Part shown: piece by piece, positions 34,960-44,927 of the stretch | How positions within the stretch are numbered: the first letter of the stretch is position 1 | Layout: each line of letters begins with the position of its first letter | The notes under the pieces: model-generated | Told to the model about the DNA's origin: nothing | The model's input: the letters and a program-made list of their open reading frames with translations, nothing else | The model's database searches: none | Source: Gammaproteobacteria bacterium | Lineage (GTDB): Bacteria > Pseudomonadota > Gammaproteobacteria > Pseudomonadales > Azotimanducaceae | Length of the DNA stretch: 64,000 nt | Assembly (NCBI GenBank): GCA_026706385.1 | Contig: JAPOYV010000094.1 | Location: 79,161-143,160 of the forward strand | Reading direction: 5' to 3' | Program-made: the position numbers and the translations under genes

Positions 34960-35442
34960 TTAGTCCCCGGCCTCTTCGTCTTCGTCAGCGGGCTTCGCCT
35001 CCGCTGGCCGCGAAGGCTCGGTCGGGTCCGCCCCGTCGCGCGGTGCGCCGGTGCCGCTCGACCCCATGAACAGGGTCTGCCCGTTAGCGAAGGTCATGTT
35101 GCGGCCGTTGCCGCGATTGGACAGGTCCTTGGACTGGTAGCCGTCGATCACCACTTCCGTGCCCACCGGCACGCTGTTGCGGTGAATACCGCGCCGCAGC
35201 AGCGTATTGGGCGTACCCGCCTCCATCATCCAGACCGTCTTGGAGCCGTCCTCGTTGGTGTGCTCGACGTGGAACCAGGCGTGCGGATTGGTCCACTCGA
35301 TCTTCACCACCGGGCCCTTGATCAGTAGCGGCCGGTTCGGATCGAACTCGGCACCGAAGGCGTGGTGCGCAGACGCCTGCACGCCCATCAGGGTCAAAGC
35401 ACCCAGTGCGGTTGCCCCAAAGATTCTCTTAACAGCCGTCAT
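34960..35442 (-). CDS. DUF6152 family exported protein
   Basis: The 160-residue protein has a signal peptide (FGATALGALTLMGVQASAHHAFG) directly followed by HHAFGAEFD, the start of the DUF6152 family, then PVVKIEWTNPHAWFHVEH and VPVGTEVVIDGYQSKD, a small beta-barrel pattern. The C-terminal 35 residues are acidic and Pro-rich. ATG at 35442 follows a GAGGGAG site. The function is unknown; the paired His residues after signal cleavage (AHH) could bind metal. Confidence 0.83.
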   Translation of the reverse strand: MTAVKRIFGATALGALTLMGVQASAHHAFGAEFDPNRPLLIKGPVVKIEWTNPHAWFHVEHTNEDGSKTVWMMEAGTPNTLLRRGIHRNSVPVGTEVVIDGYQSKDLSNRGNGRNMTFANGQTLFMGSSGTGAPRDGADPTEPSRPAEAKPADEDEEAGD

Positions 35443-35452
35443 GGTCTCCCTC

Positions 35453-36562
35453 TCACTCGTCGCCGCTGCTCGCGGTCTGCGCGACGGCTTCACGCTCCAG
35501 GCGTCTCGCGCCACGCAGAATGTTGCCCATCGCGTAGTTGCCTTCGTGGCATGCGTATTCGTACACCGGTTCGTCGGTCTGTGGCCACACGTATTCGCCT
35601 GTCCACGGCGCTTCCCAGGTGTTCGGATCCTCCACCGTGAAGTTGTACAGCACGGTCTTCTCGTCGATGCGCGTGAACCGTTCGACCACGTGCAGATCCC
35701 GGGTGGCCTGACGCATCGACGGCGTATCGTTGAAGTTGATCGTGTCCACGACCAGCGTATCGCCCTCCCACCAACCGATCGAGTCGCCGAACCAACGGCG
35801 CATGTCCGGCGTCACGTGCTCGTCGTTGATCCGCACGATGCGGGCATCGTGGACCATCTCGGTGAGGATCATGACGTGGTCGGGTGTCTGCACGATGCGC
35901 TTGTGGTTGTTGTAGAGCGTCGACAGCATCGGCGGCCCGGCCGTGGAGCCGAAGCCGATCAGGCAGCGGTCCGGCAGCGGCCGGATCTCCGGGTCGTCGT
36001 ACGGACCGCGGCCGTCGAACTCCAGCCACCAAGCGGTGCCGTCGTTCTGACGCCGCATGCCGCGGTATTGGCTCCTGAGGCGCTCCCGGGCGGCCTCGGT
36101 CATCGGCGGCCGGCGCCCATTCGGTGGATCGATCACGATGGATGCGCGGTACTGGCCGTCGATCTGGAAGTTGCGCTCGCCGGGATCGACCCAGAACGAG
36201 TCGTAGCCGCCCACGTTGCCAGCCGCGCCGCGCGATCCGTCGCCGCCCACGGGCGGTGCCTCGCGGTTCGGCTCATGGTCCGCCGAGCCCGCCGCCAGAC
36301 CTGCCGCGGCACGCTCCGCGCGCGCCTCTGCGTCCTCCTCCGAAATGTACGCGTCCGCTTCCTCGGGGCGCTCAAGCGGCGTGATCGTGGCGGTGTCGAA
36401 GTACCCGGACAGGTCGGGTTTCCCGTCCGCCGTGCGCGGAATCTCGCCCCACGCCATCTGCGCGGCCACGACGACCAGCACGGCCGCCGCGATCCCGAAA
36501 GCGATTTGCACCCACGAGATCATCCGGCTGTTCCGGTCGCGCTCGCGCTTGGTCAGGTCCAT
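35453..36562 (-). CDS. Membrane-anchored unknown protein of the DUF6152-linked cluster
   Basis: The 369-residue protein has one N-terminal helix (WVQIAFGIAAAVLVVVAAQMAWG), then RTADGKPDLSGYFDTATITPLERP, RCLIGFGSTAGPPM near 205 and a C-terminal domain with WWEGDTLVVDTINFND near 275 and VVERFTRIDEKTVLYNFTVEDPNTW near 300. The C-terminal part is clearly related to the next protein (SWEGDTLVLTVTGLIENTW; TVVERYTPTSPNHLHYEATIEDPETF). A good GAGGAGG site precedes ATG at 36562. Only 10 bases separate it from the DUF6152 gene. No function is known. Confidence 0.8.
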   Translation of the reverse strand: MDLTKRERDRNSRMISWVQIAFGIAAAVLVVVAAQMAWGEIPRTADGKPDLSGYFDTATITPLERPEEADAYISEEDAEARAERAAAGLAAGSADHEPNREAPPVGGDGSRGAAGNVGGYDSFWVDPGERNFQIDGQYRASIVIDPPNGRRPPMTEAARERLRSQYRGMRRQNDGTAWWLEFDGRGPYDDPEIRPLPDRCLIGFGSTAGPPMLSTLYNNHKRIVQTPDHVMILTEMVHDARIVRINDEHVTPDMRRWFGDSIGWWEGDTLVVDTINFNDTPSMRQATRDLHVVERFTRIDEKTVLYNFTVEDPNTWEAPWTGEYVWPQTDEPVYEYACHEGNYAMGNILRGARRLEREAVAQTASSGDE

Positions 36563-36592
36563 AGCTCGCCTCCTCAAATGGAGATATTGGCC

Positions 36593-37528
36593 TCAGTTGG
36601 CCTCGGTCGTTCCTCCGGAAGTGTGAGCGGAGAAGATCTCGTCCCACTGCGGGAGCGGGTTGCGCCGCCATTGCCCGTACATCAGTTCCTCGACGAAGGC
36701 GACGCACTTGAAGTCGAGGATCATGGCGTTCGGCTCCATGCGGCGATACAGCGGCATGCTGATCGTCCACGGTCGGGTGAAGGTCTCGGGATCCTCGATG
36801 GTGGCCTCGTAGTGCAGGTGGTTCGGGCTCGTCGGGGTATAACGTTCAACCACGGTCATCTGATTGCTGTGGTGATTGCCAGACCGGTCAAGCCACGTGT
36901 TCTCGATCAAGCCGGTGACGGTGAGCACCAGCGTGTCGCCCTCCCAACTAGGAACCGACTGCCCCATCCACGAGTCGACGGGCGCAGGCCCCGGATCTTC
37001 GCTGTAGATGTTGCGGACTGCCCCGCCCCACTGGTAGACGATCTCCATCACGCGTTCGCCCTGCAGGATCTGGAACGGTTGCGGCATGTACGTCGCCCGT
37101 GGCACGCCCGGGAGGAAGCAGGTGATCTCCGGGTCGCGCTGTATCCAGTTGGCGCGGTTCTCCTCGCGCACGGCCAAGGCTTCGGGCGTATAGGGGATCT
37201 CGCCGCCTTCCACGACGCCGAGGCTGGGCGGAACAGACGCAACCGCGCCGAGCTTCACCGTGGCGAGATCTGGCAAAGGTCCGTAGGGTCCGTCGCGTAC
37301 CGACATGGAAGGCCGGGCCAAGTGGCGTTCGAGGTCGTAGTTGGCCTCGTTGAGCGCCTGCCAGATGCCGTTCAAATCCGGGTGGTCGGTGCCCGGCAGC
37401 CGCGGTGCGACGTAGGTATCGTCGGCGGCTTCCGGCTCGGTCGCGGCAGGAGAACAGCCCGTGAAGAGGCCCGCGCAGCAGAACGCGAGACAGCCGGCGA
37501 TCAGCGCCGATGGTCGTGACAAATGCAT
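36593..37528 (-). CDS. Exported lipoprotein related to the preceding protein
   Basis: The 311-residue protein has a lipoprotein signal with the box LFTGC, then HPDLNGIWQALNEANYDLERH near 50, TCFLPGVPRATYMPQPFQIL near 145, SWEGDTLVLTV near 205, VVERYTPTSPNHLHYEATIEDPETFTRPW near 235, and a C-terminal CVAFVEELM. It is a paralogue of the neighbouring membrane-anchored protein. ATG at 37528 was chosen because the signal peptide starts there. It heads the five-gene cluster and is probably tethered to a membrane on the periplasmic side. Confidence 0.82.
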   Translation of the reverse strand: MHLSRPSALIAGCLAFCCAGLFTGCSPAATEPEAADDTYVAPRLPGTDHPDLNGIWQALNEANYDLERHLARPSMSVRDGPYGPLPDLATVKLGAVASVPPSLGVVEGGEIPYTPEALAVREENRANWIQRDPEITCFLPGVPRATYMPQPFQILQGERVMEIVYQWGGAVRNIYSEDPGPAPVDSWMGQSVPSWEGDTLVLTVTGLIENTWLDRSGNHHSNQMTVVERYTPTSPNHLHYEATIEDPETFTRPWTISMPLYRRMEPNAMILDFKCVAFVEELMYGQWRRNPLPQWDEIFSAHTSGGTTEAN

Positions 37529-37601
37529 CCCGCCCCTCGATGACGTTTTGCCGGCCACCTTAACACAAAGCCGCCGCTCGTCTTGGGCGCCGTCCGTCCC
37601 C

Positions 37602-38447
37602 TCAATCCTCCTCCACCAACGTCTGCAGCGCCTGCCAAATAGGCCTGCGGTCGGGGTCGGCTTGTCGGCGGCGGCCAACGGTTAAGCCGCCGTCGACCAC
37701 CAGCGCCTGTCCCGTCACGAACGTCGAATCGTCGCTCGCGAGAAACACGGCCATGTCCGCAATGTCCTTGCCGGTGCCAGCGCGGGGGACTGGCTGCATG
37801 GCGGCGAATGCCGGCTCGAGTACCTCCTCCAGGGTTACGTTTGCACCGGCCTTGAGCTCTCGGCCGCCGAGGAAGATCGGGGTCATGATGCCGCCGGGAC
37901 AGATGGCGTTGACACGCACGCCACTAGCCGCGAGTTCAACGGCAACGCTCCTGGTCAGGCCGATGACGGCGGCCTTGAGTGCGCTGTAGACATGCGGCCC
38001 CATGCCGCCGCGCAGCCCGGCCACGCTGGCGGTGGAGATGATGCTGCCGCTGCCCTGCGCCTTCATGACCGGGGCGGCGTGCTTCATGCCGAGGACGGGC
38101 CCGGTCAACAACCCCGCGACCGTACGTGCGTACGGCTCGCCCATGTCGGTCTCGTCGATGTTGCCGGACACGCCGCCGAAGCCGGCGTTGTTGAACAGGC
38201 AGTCGAGGCGGCCGAAACGGTCCACGGCGCAGGCGATCATGGCGGCGACGTCGGCCTCGACGCCCACATCTGTCGCGATGAACGCAGTCGCCTTGCCGCA
38301 CTCCTCCGCGATGGCTTCGCCCTTCTCCACCTGCAGGTCCGCGATGACGACGCACGCGCCTTCGCCGACGAAACGGCGTACCGTCGCGGCACCCATGCCG
38401 CTCGCGCCGCCCGTGATCACGGCGACCTTGCCGCCAAGCCGACCCAT
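37602..38447 (-). CDS. SDR family NAD(P)-dependent oxidoreductase
   Basis: The 281-residue classical short-chain dehydrogenase has the cofactor motif TGGASGMG near residue 12, NNAG near 86, the active-site Ser in STASVAGL near 138 and YSALK near 153. An Asp in IADLQ after the second strand suggests NAD rather than NADP. The C-terminal VVDGGLTVGRR is typical, with an extra 25-residue tail. It oxidises or reduces an alcohol or ketone; the substrate is unknown. It is 16 bases downstream of the beta-lactamase-like gene. Confidence 0.92.
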   Translation of the reverse strand: MGRLGGKVAVITGGASGMGAATVRRFVGEGACVVIADLQVEKGEAIAEECGKATAFIATDVGVEADVAAMIACAVDRFGRLDCLFNNAGFGGVSGNIDETDMGEPYARTVAGLLTGPVLGMKHAAPVMKAQGSGSIISTASVAGLRGGMGPHVYSALKAAVIGLTRSVAVELAASGVRVNAICPGGIMTPIFLGGRELKAGANVTLEEVLEPAFAAMQPVPRAGTGKDIADMAVFLASDDSTFVTGQALVVDGGLTVGRRRQADPDRRPIWQALQTLVEED

Positions 38448-38463
38448 GGTGTACCCCTGCGAC

Positions 38464-39768
38464 CTAGTTCGCGACGACGATCGCCTGGTTGGCCAGCACC
38501 TGCAGGTCGGGACGCAGCGGCCACGGCGAGCCCATAAGCTGGATCATCCCGATCACGACCATGTCCTGGACCGGGTCGATCCAGAACACCGTCCCGGCGG
38601 CCCCGCCCCAGGAATAGTCGCCGAGTGAACTGGGCACACCGGCCGCAACCGGATCCACGTTGACCCCCCAGCCAAGGCCGAAGCCGAACGCCCTGGCAGC
38701 GCCTGCACCGGCTTGCTCGCCGGTTCCACCGCCCGTGATGGTGGCCGGCAGGTGGTTGGCGACCATGAACTCCACGGTGCGCGGACTCAAGAGCCGAACG
38801 CCGTCCAACTCACCGCCGCGACGGACCATCTCGCAGAACCGCAGGTAGTCCATCGCGGTGGAAACCAGGCCGCCGCCACCCGAGAACATCTGGGTATTCT
38901 GGTAGCTGGACCGGGCGCCTTCGCCCAGGTCAACGAGTTCACCACCGCCACCCTCGTCCGTCGGCTGCCAGCGGTGGTTCGGCAGGAAACGGTTCATCTT
39001 CTCGTCAGGCACGTTGAAGAACGTGTCGCCCATCCCCAAGGGGTCGAAGATGCGCTGCTTGAGAAACACGTCGAACGATAAGCCGCTTAGGCGCTCGACG
39101 ACCAGCCCCGTGACGTCCACGGCGACGCTGTAGTGCCAGCGCGCGCCGGGCTGAAAGGCGAGGGGCAGTTGCGCGAGGCGCTCGGCGAACTCGTCGAGGT
39201 TCGTGCCGGCGAGCGGTTGCACTTCGCGGTAGAGCTGGTCCACAGGGTCGTTCGGGTTGAACCCGTACGACAGCCCGGTGGTGTGCGTGAGGAGCTGGCG
39301 CATGGTCATCTCCTGCTCGATAGGCACGCGCTCGCCGTCCACGAGAACCTCGAGGCCTGCGAGTTCCGGCACATGCTCCGACACCGCATCGGACATGTGA
39401 AACTTGCCTTCCTCGTAGAGCATCATCGCGGCGACCGCCGTGATCGGCTTGCTCATCGAGTAGATTCGGAAGAGATCGTCCTTGCCAAGCGGAGTCGGGT
39501 CGTCGACGCCGCGCTGGCCGACGGCCTCGAAGTGCACGATCTTGCCGTCGCGTGCCACCAGCGTGACGACGCCGGCTAACTGGCCCGCATCGACATAGCG
39601 TTGCGACATGGCCGTGATGCGGTCCAGCCGCTCGGCCGACATCCCCGCCTCGGCGGGCGCGGCGACGATGAGATCCTCGACCGGCGCAGCCGGTTCCGCC
39701 GGCGCGCTCAGCGTCGCGTCACAGCCAAGCAGGGCGAAGACGAATACGAGGGAAACAACGGCCTTCAT
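38464..39768 (-). CDS. Serine hydrolase, class C beta-lactamase-like
   Basis: The 434-residue lipoprotein has an N-terminal signal with LLGC, the SxxK motif as SMSK near residue 108 (RIYSMSKPITAV), a tyrosine motif in the place of YxN as YSV near 213 (RWHYSVAVDVTG), and a conserved C-terminal GGAAGTVFWIDP, which corresponds to the KTG region. Such proteins are esterases or peptidases rather than resistance enzymes in most genomes. It sits between an SDR and a malonyl-CoA synthase on the same strand, which suggests ester catabolism. Confidence 0.88.
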   Translation of the reverse strand: MKAVVSLVFVFALLGCDATLSAPAEPAAPVEDLIVAAPAEAGMSAERLDRITAMSQRYVDAGQLAGVVTLVARDGKIVHFEAVGQRGVDDPTPLGKDDLFRIYSMSKPITAVAAMMLYEEGKFHMSDAVSEHVPELAGLEVLVDGERVPIEQEMTMRQLLTHTTGLSYGFNPNDPVDQLYREVQPLAGTNLDEFAERLAQLPLAFQPGARWHYSVAVDVTGLVVERLSGLSFDVFLKQRIFDPLGMGDTFFNVPDEKMNRFLPNHRWQPTDEGGGGELVDLGEGARSSYQNTQMFSGGGGLVSTAMDYLRFCEMVRRGGELDGVRLLSPRTVEFMVANHLPATITGGGTGEQAGAGAARAFGFGLGWGVNVDPVAAGVPSSLGDYSWGGAAGTVFWIDPVQDMVVIGMIQLMGSPWPLRPDLQVLANQAIVVAN

Positions 39769-39799
39769 AGGGCCCCCAAAGCGAAAGAAACCGTCGAGT

Positions 39800-41299
<1,500 letters not shown>

Positions 41300-41390
41300 C
41301 CGCCCCCCGGTGGCAAACGTCCATCGTACGGTGGCGTTTTGCCCCCGCCAACCCAATAATCGGGCGTTTCCTGTGTACCGGAGCCTACAA

Positions 41391-42851
41391 GTGGAATTCA
41401 TCGCCGAGACCCGGGCAGGCGCTGTCAAGGGTCGCGCCAAGGAAGGCGTCTTGCTGTTCGCCGGCATTCCGTACGCCGCCCCGCCGGTCGGAACCCGCCG
41501 CTTCCGTGCCGCGCAACCCCACGCTGGCTGGCCGGGCGTGCGCGACGCCCGCAAGTTCGGCCCCGCCGCACCGCAGATCGCAGGCGGCGGCATGACCGAC
41601 CCGGTCCCGGTGCGCTGGGACGAAGACTGCCTAACGCTGAACGTGCAGACGCCAGGCATAGACGACGGCGGACGCCCGGTCCTCGTGTGGATCCACGGCG
41701 GCGGCTACCGCAACGGCCAGGGCGCCGTACCGTGGTACAACGGCGCGCGCTTCGCGGCCAACGGCGACATCGTCGCGGTGACCATCAACTACCGCCTCGG
41801 CGCACTTGGGTTCACGGACCTCTCACGCTTCGGCGCGGAGTTCGCGACGTCGGGCGTCAACGGCATCCTCGACCAGATCGTCGCGCTCGAGTGGGTGCGC
41901 GACAACATCGAGGGCTTCGGCGGCGACCCGGCCAAGGTCACCATCGCAGGCGAGTCGGCGGGCGGCTTCAGCGTCGCCACGCTGCTCGGCTCGCCACGGA
42001 CGGATGGCTTGTTCCGCGGCGTGATCGCGCAGAGCGGCGCCGCACACCACGTACTCCCCGCCGAAGCGGGCCAACTCGTCGCCGACCGCTTGCTTTCCGC
42101 CGTCGGCACGGACGATGTCATCGGCGTCGAGGGGGCGAGCGTCGACGCCATCCTGGCCGCGCAAACGGAAGTCTCCGAAGCGCTCGAAGGCGGCCCAGGC
42201 CTCCCGGGTGAACTGGGTGTGCCGGTGTCGGCCTTCTACCCGGTCGTGGGGTCCGAAGTGCTGCCGCGACCGCCGCTGGACGCGATCCGGGACGGCCTGC
42301 ATCGCGATGTCGGCGTTCTGGCCGGCTCGAACCACGACGAGACCACGCTGTGGGGATACGGCCGCGTCGACGAACCGCGACTGCGCCGGACGGCGGAAGC
42401 CTTCGGCGGGGGCGGTCTCCTCGATGTGTACCGTGAAACGCGGCCGGGGGCTTCGGTCGAAGACCTGATGATCGCACTGACCACCGATCACATGTTCCGC
42501 ATCCCGGCCATCCGCTTGGCGGAGGCACGCACGGCGGGGACAACGTGGCTCTACCAGTTCAACTGGCGTTCGCGCAACGAACGCCTCGGGGCGACCCACG
42601 CCTTGGAGATCCCGTTCGCGTTCGACAACCTGCATCAGCCGGGCGTCGATGCCTTCATCGGCGCCGGAGAATCACCGCAGCATGTAGCCGACGCCTTGCA
42701 CCGCACCTGGACACGGTTCATCCGCGACGCTGATCCGGGATTCCCCGCGTATTCGCTGGCACGTCGCGAGACGATGGTGTTCGATGACGTCTCCGCCGTC
42801 GTCGAGGATCCCCAAAGCGAGGAACGCGCGGCCTGGGACGGTCGACGGTGA
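41391..42851 (+). CDS. Carboxylesterase family protein (type B)
   Basis: The 486-residue alpha/beta-hydrolase has GVLLFAGIPYAAPPVGTRRF near residue 20, EDCLTLNVQTP near 80, oxyanion loop WIHGGGYRNGQ near 102, and nucleophile elbow GESAGGFS near 185. The acid and His residues lie in the second half (HALEIPFAF near 405). It hydrolyses carboxylic esters. GTG at 41391 gives the usual type-B beginning (EFIAETRAGAVKG). It overlaps the acetoacetyl-CoA synthetase start as GTGA, so the two are coupled. Confidence 0.9.
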   Translation: MEFIAETRAGAVKGRAKEGVLLFAGIPYAAPPVGTRRFRAAQPHAGWPGVRDARKFGPAAPQIAGGGMTDPVPVRWDEDCLTLNVQTPGIDDGGRPVLVWIHGGGYRNGQGAVPWYNGARFAANGDIVAVTINYRLGALGFTDLSRFGAEFATSGVNGILDQIVALEWVRDNIEGFGGDPAKVTIAGESAGGFSVATLLGSPRTDGLFRGVIAQSGAAHHVLPAEAGQLVADRLLSAVGTDDVIGVEGASVDAILAAQTEVSEALEGGPGLPGELGVPVSAFYPVVGSEVLPRPPLDAIRDGLHRDVGVLAGSNHDETTLWGYGRVDEPRLRRTAEAFGGGGLLDVYRETRPGASVEDLMIALTTDHMFRIPAIRLAEARTAGTTWLYQFNWRSRNERLGATHALEIPFAFDNLHQPGVDAFIGAGESPQHVADALHRTWTRFIRDADPGFPAYSLARRETMVFDDVSAVVEDPQSEERAAWDGRR

Positions 42852-44770
42852 GTGGGTCCGAGCCGCTCTGGCGGCCCAGCGAAGCGGCGATCCGGGCGTC
42901 CAACCTGACACGCTTCGCGGAGCACTTGGGATTCGCACCGCCGGACTACGGCCGCCTGCACCGCTTCTCGATCAATCATCGAGACGACTTCTGGGACGCG
43001 GTGTGGCGCGAACTGGGGGTTGTCGGCGATCGTGGCGACGGGCCCGCCCTAGTCAACGGCGACCGGTTCCCCGGCAGTCGTTGGTTCCCGGATGCGCGTC
43101 TAAACTACGCCGAGAATCTGCTGCGCTTCGCCGACGACGCCATAGCGATCGTCGCCGTCCTCGAGGACGAGCAGCGGCGGACGCTGACCTACCGCGAACT
43201 CGCAGCCGAGACAGCCGCATTCGCACAAGCTCTCACGCGCCTCGGCGTCGAGCCCGGCGACCGGGTGGCCGGTTGGCTGCCGAACGTCCCCGAAACGGTG
43301 GTCGCCATGCTGGCAACGGCGAGCATCGGCGCGACTTGGTCGTCGTGTTCCCCGGACTTCGGGGTCGAAGGCGCGCTCGACCGTTTCGGGCAGATCGCGC
43401 CAAAGGTCCTGATCGCCTGCGACGGCTATCGCTACGGCGGCAAGCGCTTCGACGTCCGCGACAGGGCACTCACCGTCCGGGACGCTGTTGACTCCATCGA
43501 GCACGTGCTCTGGGTGGCGACGCTCGGTCTCGAGGAGGACGCGTTCGCGCGGGCGCGACGCGAGTACGCCGACGCGCCACTCGTGTTCAACCGCCTGCCG
43601 TTCGACCACCCGCTGTACGTCATGTATTCATCCGGCACCACCGGCAAGCCGAAGTGCATCGTGCACGGCGCCGGCGGGACGCTGCTGCAGCACCTCAAGG
43701 AACACCGACTCCATGTCGACCTCACGCGCGAGGACAGGCTGTTCTTCTTCACGACGTGCGGATGGATGATGTGGAACTGGTTGGTGTCCGGCCTCGCCAG
43801 CGGTTGCCGCATCGTGCTCTACGACGGTTCGCCGTTCCATCCCAGCCCGCATCGTCTCTTCGACCTCGCCGAACGCGAGGCAATCAGTGTCTTCGGAGTG
43901 AGCGCCAAGTACCTGTCCGCCGTCGAAAAGGCGGGCGTCCGACCAGTTGTCAGCCACGATCTGCCCGCCCTGCGTGCAATCCTGTCCACGGGTTCGCCGC
44001 TCAACCACGAGGGGTTCCGCTACGTCTATCGCGACGTCAAGGCCGACCTCGCCCTGGCATCGATCTCGGGCGGCACGGATCTCATCTCGTGCTTGGCGCT
44101 CGGCTGCCCCTGGCTCCCTGTCCACGAAGGCGAACTGCAGTGCGCCGGCCTCGGCATGGCCGTCGATGTCTACGACGACGACGGAGCCCGCGTCCGGGGC
44201 GAGAAAGGCGAACTGGTGTGCACACGGTCGTTTCCCAGCGCGCCGATCGGATTCTGGGACGACCAGGGTAATGCCAAGTACCGGGAGGCGTACTTCGACC
44301 GCTACCCGAACGTCTGGGCGCATGGCGATTTCGCGGAGATCACCGCCCACGATGGCTTCATCGTCCACGGCCGCTCCGATGCCGTGCTCAACCCCGGCGG
44401 CGTGCGCATCGGCACCGCCGAGATCTACCGGCAGGTGGAGACCATCGACGAGGTGTTGGACTGCGTGGCGATCGGCCAGGATTGGGATGGCGATACGCGC
44501 ATCGTGCTGTTCGTGGTGATGCGCGAGGGCACGGCCCTGAACGCGGATCTCGCGAATGCGATCAAGCGGCGAATCCGCGAACGCGCGAGCCCTCGCCACG
44601 TCCCCGCGGTGATCGTCGAGGTACCTGACATCCCTCGAACGCTGAGTGGCAAGATCGCCGAACTCGCGGTAAGGGACGCCGTACACGGGCGGGAGGTGGT
44701 CAATACGACGGCCATGGCCAACCCGGAGGCCTTGGCGGCGTTTCGGGAACGGCCGGAGTTGCGGGCTTAG
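42848..44770 (+). CDS. Acetoacetate-CoA ligase
   Basis: The 640-residue ANL enzyme has the ATP loop MYSSGTTGKPKCIVHGAGG near residue 260, TTCGWMMWNW near 300, ASISGGTDLISC near 400, and GRSDAVLNPGGVRIGTAEIY near 515, the latter two diagnostic of acetoacetyl-CoA synthetase. The C-terminal Lys in RTLSGKIAE near 600 is present. It activates acetoacetate with CoA and ATP. GTG at 42848 overlaps the carboxylesterase stop. Confidence 0.93.
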   Translation: MSGSEPLWRPSEAAIRASNLTRFAEHLGFAPPDYGRLHRFSINHRDDFWDAVWRELGVVGDRGDGPALVNGDRFPGSRWFPDARLNYAENLLRFADDAIAIVAVLEDEQRRTLTYRELAAETAAFAQALTRLGVEPGDRVAGWLPNVPETVVAMLATASIGATWSSCSPDFGVEGALDRFGQIAPKVLIACDGYRYGGKRFDVRDRALTVRDAVDSIEHVLWVATLGLEEDAFARARREYADAPLVFNRLPFDHPLYVMYSSGTTGKPKCIVHGAGGTLLQHLKEHRLHVDLTREDRLFFFTTCGWMMWNWLVSGLASGCRIVLYDGSPFHPSPHRLFDLAEREAISVFGVSAKYLSAVEKAGVRPVVSHDLPALRAILSTGSPLNHEGFRYVYRDVKADLALASISGGTDLISCLALGCPWLPVHEGELQCAGLGMAVDVYDDDGARVRGEKGELVCTRSFPSAPIGFWDDQGNAKYREAYFDRYPNVWAHGDFAEITAHDGFIVHGRSDAVLNPGGVRIGTAEIYRQVETIDEVLDCVAIGQDWDGDTRIVLFVVMREGTALNADLANAIKRRIRERASPRHVPAVIVEVPDIPRTLSGKIAELAVRDAVHGREVVNTTAMANPEALAAFRERPELRA

Positions 44771-44790
44771 GGCACCGCGGAATCTCGTCG

Positions 44791-44876
44791 GTACGCGCGG
44801 ACCTGCAGGTCCGCCACGTCCACGTCCGCATGCGGCCTCGCGAGATGTTCATTTGCGGGCCGGGAGGCCCGCGTAC
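44791..44876. repeat. REP-like inverted pair of GTACGCG hairpins
   Basis: Two related hairpins face each other in the 157-base gap between convergent genes. The first (44791-44814) is GTACGC followed by an 18-base perfect palindrome of GCGGACCT/AGGTCCGC type. The second (44855-44876) on the reverse strand is GTACGCGGGCC, loop, GGCCCGC. The shared GTACGCG head and similar stems suggest two copies of one REP-type element in inverted orientation, like a BIME. Confidence 0.75.
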
Positions 44877-44927
44877 CTCGACAGTACGCGCCTTCTCGGC
44901 GGGGCGGCCCCGGCATGGCTCGCCGCT

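Noticed and set aside
43628..44686. 352-codon minus-strand frame
   Set aside because: It lies opposite the acetoacetate-CoA ligase and has no recognisable motif.
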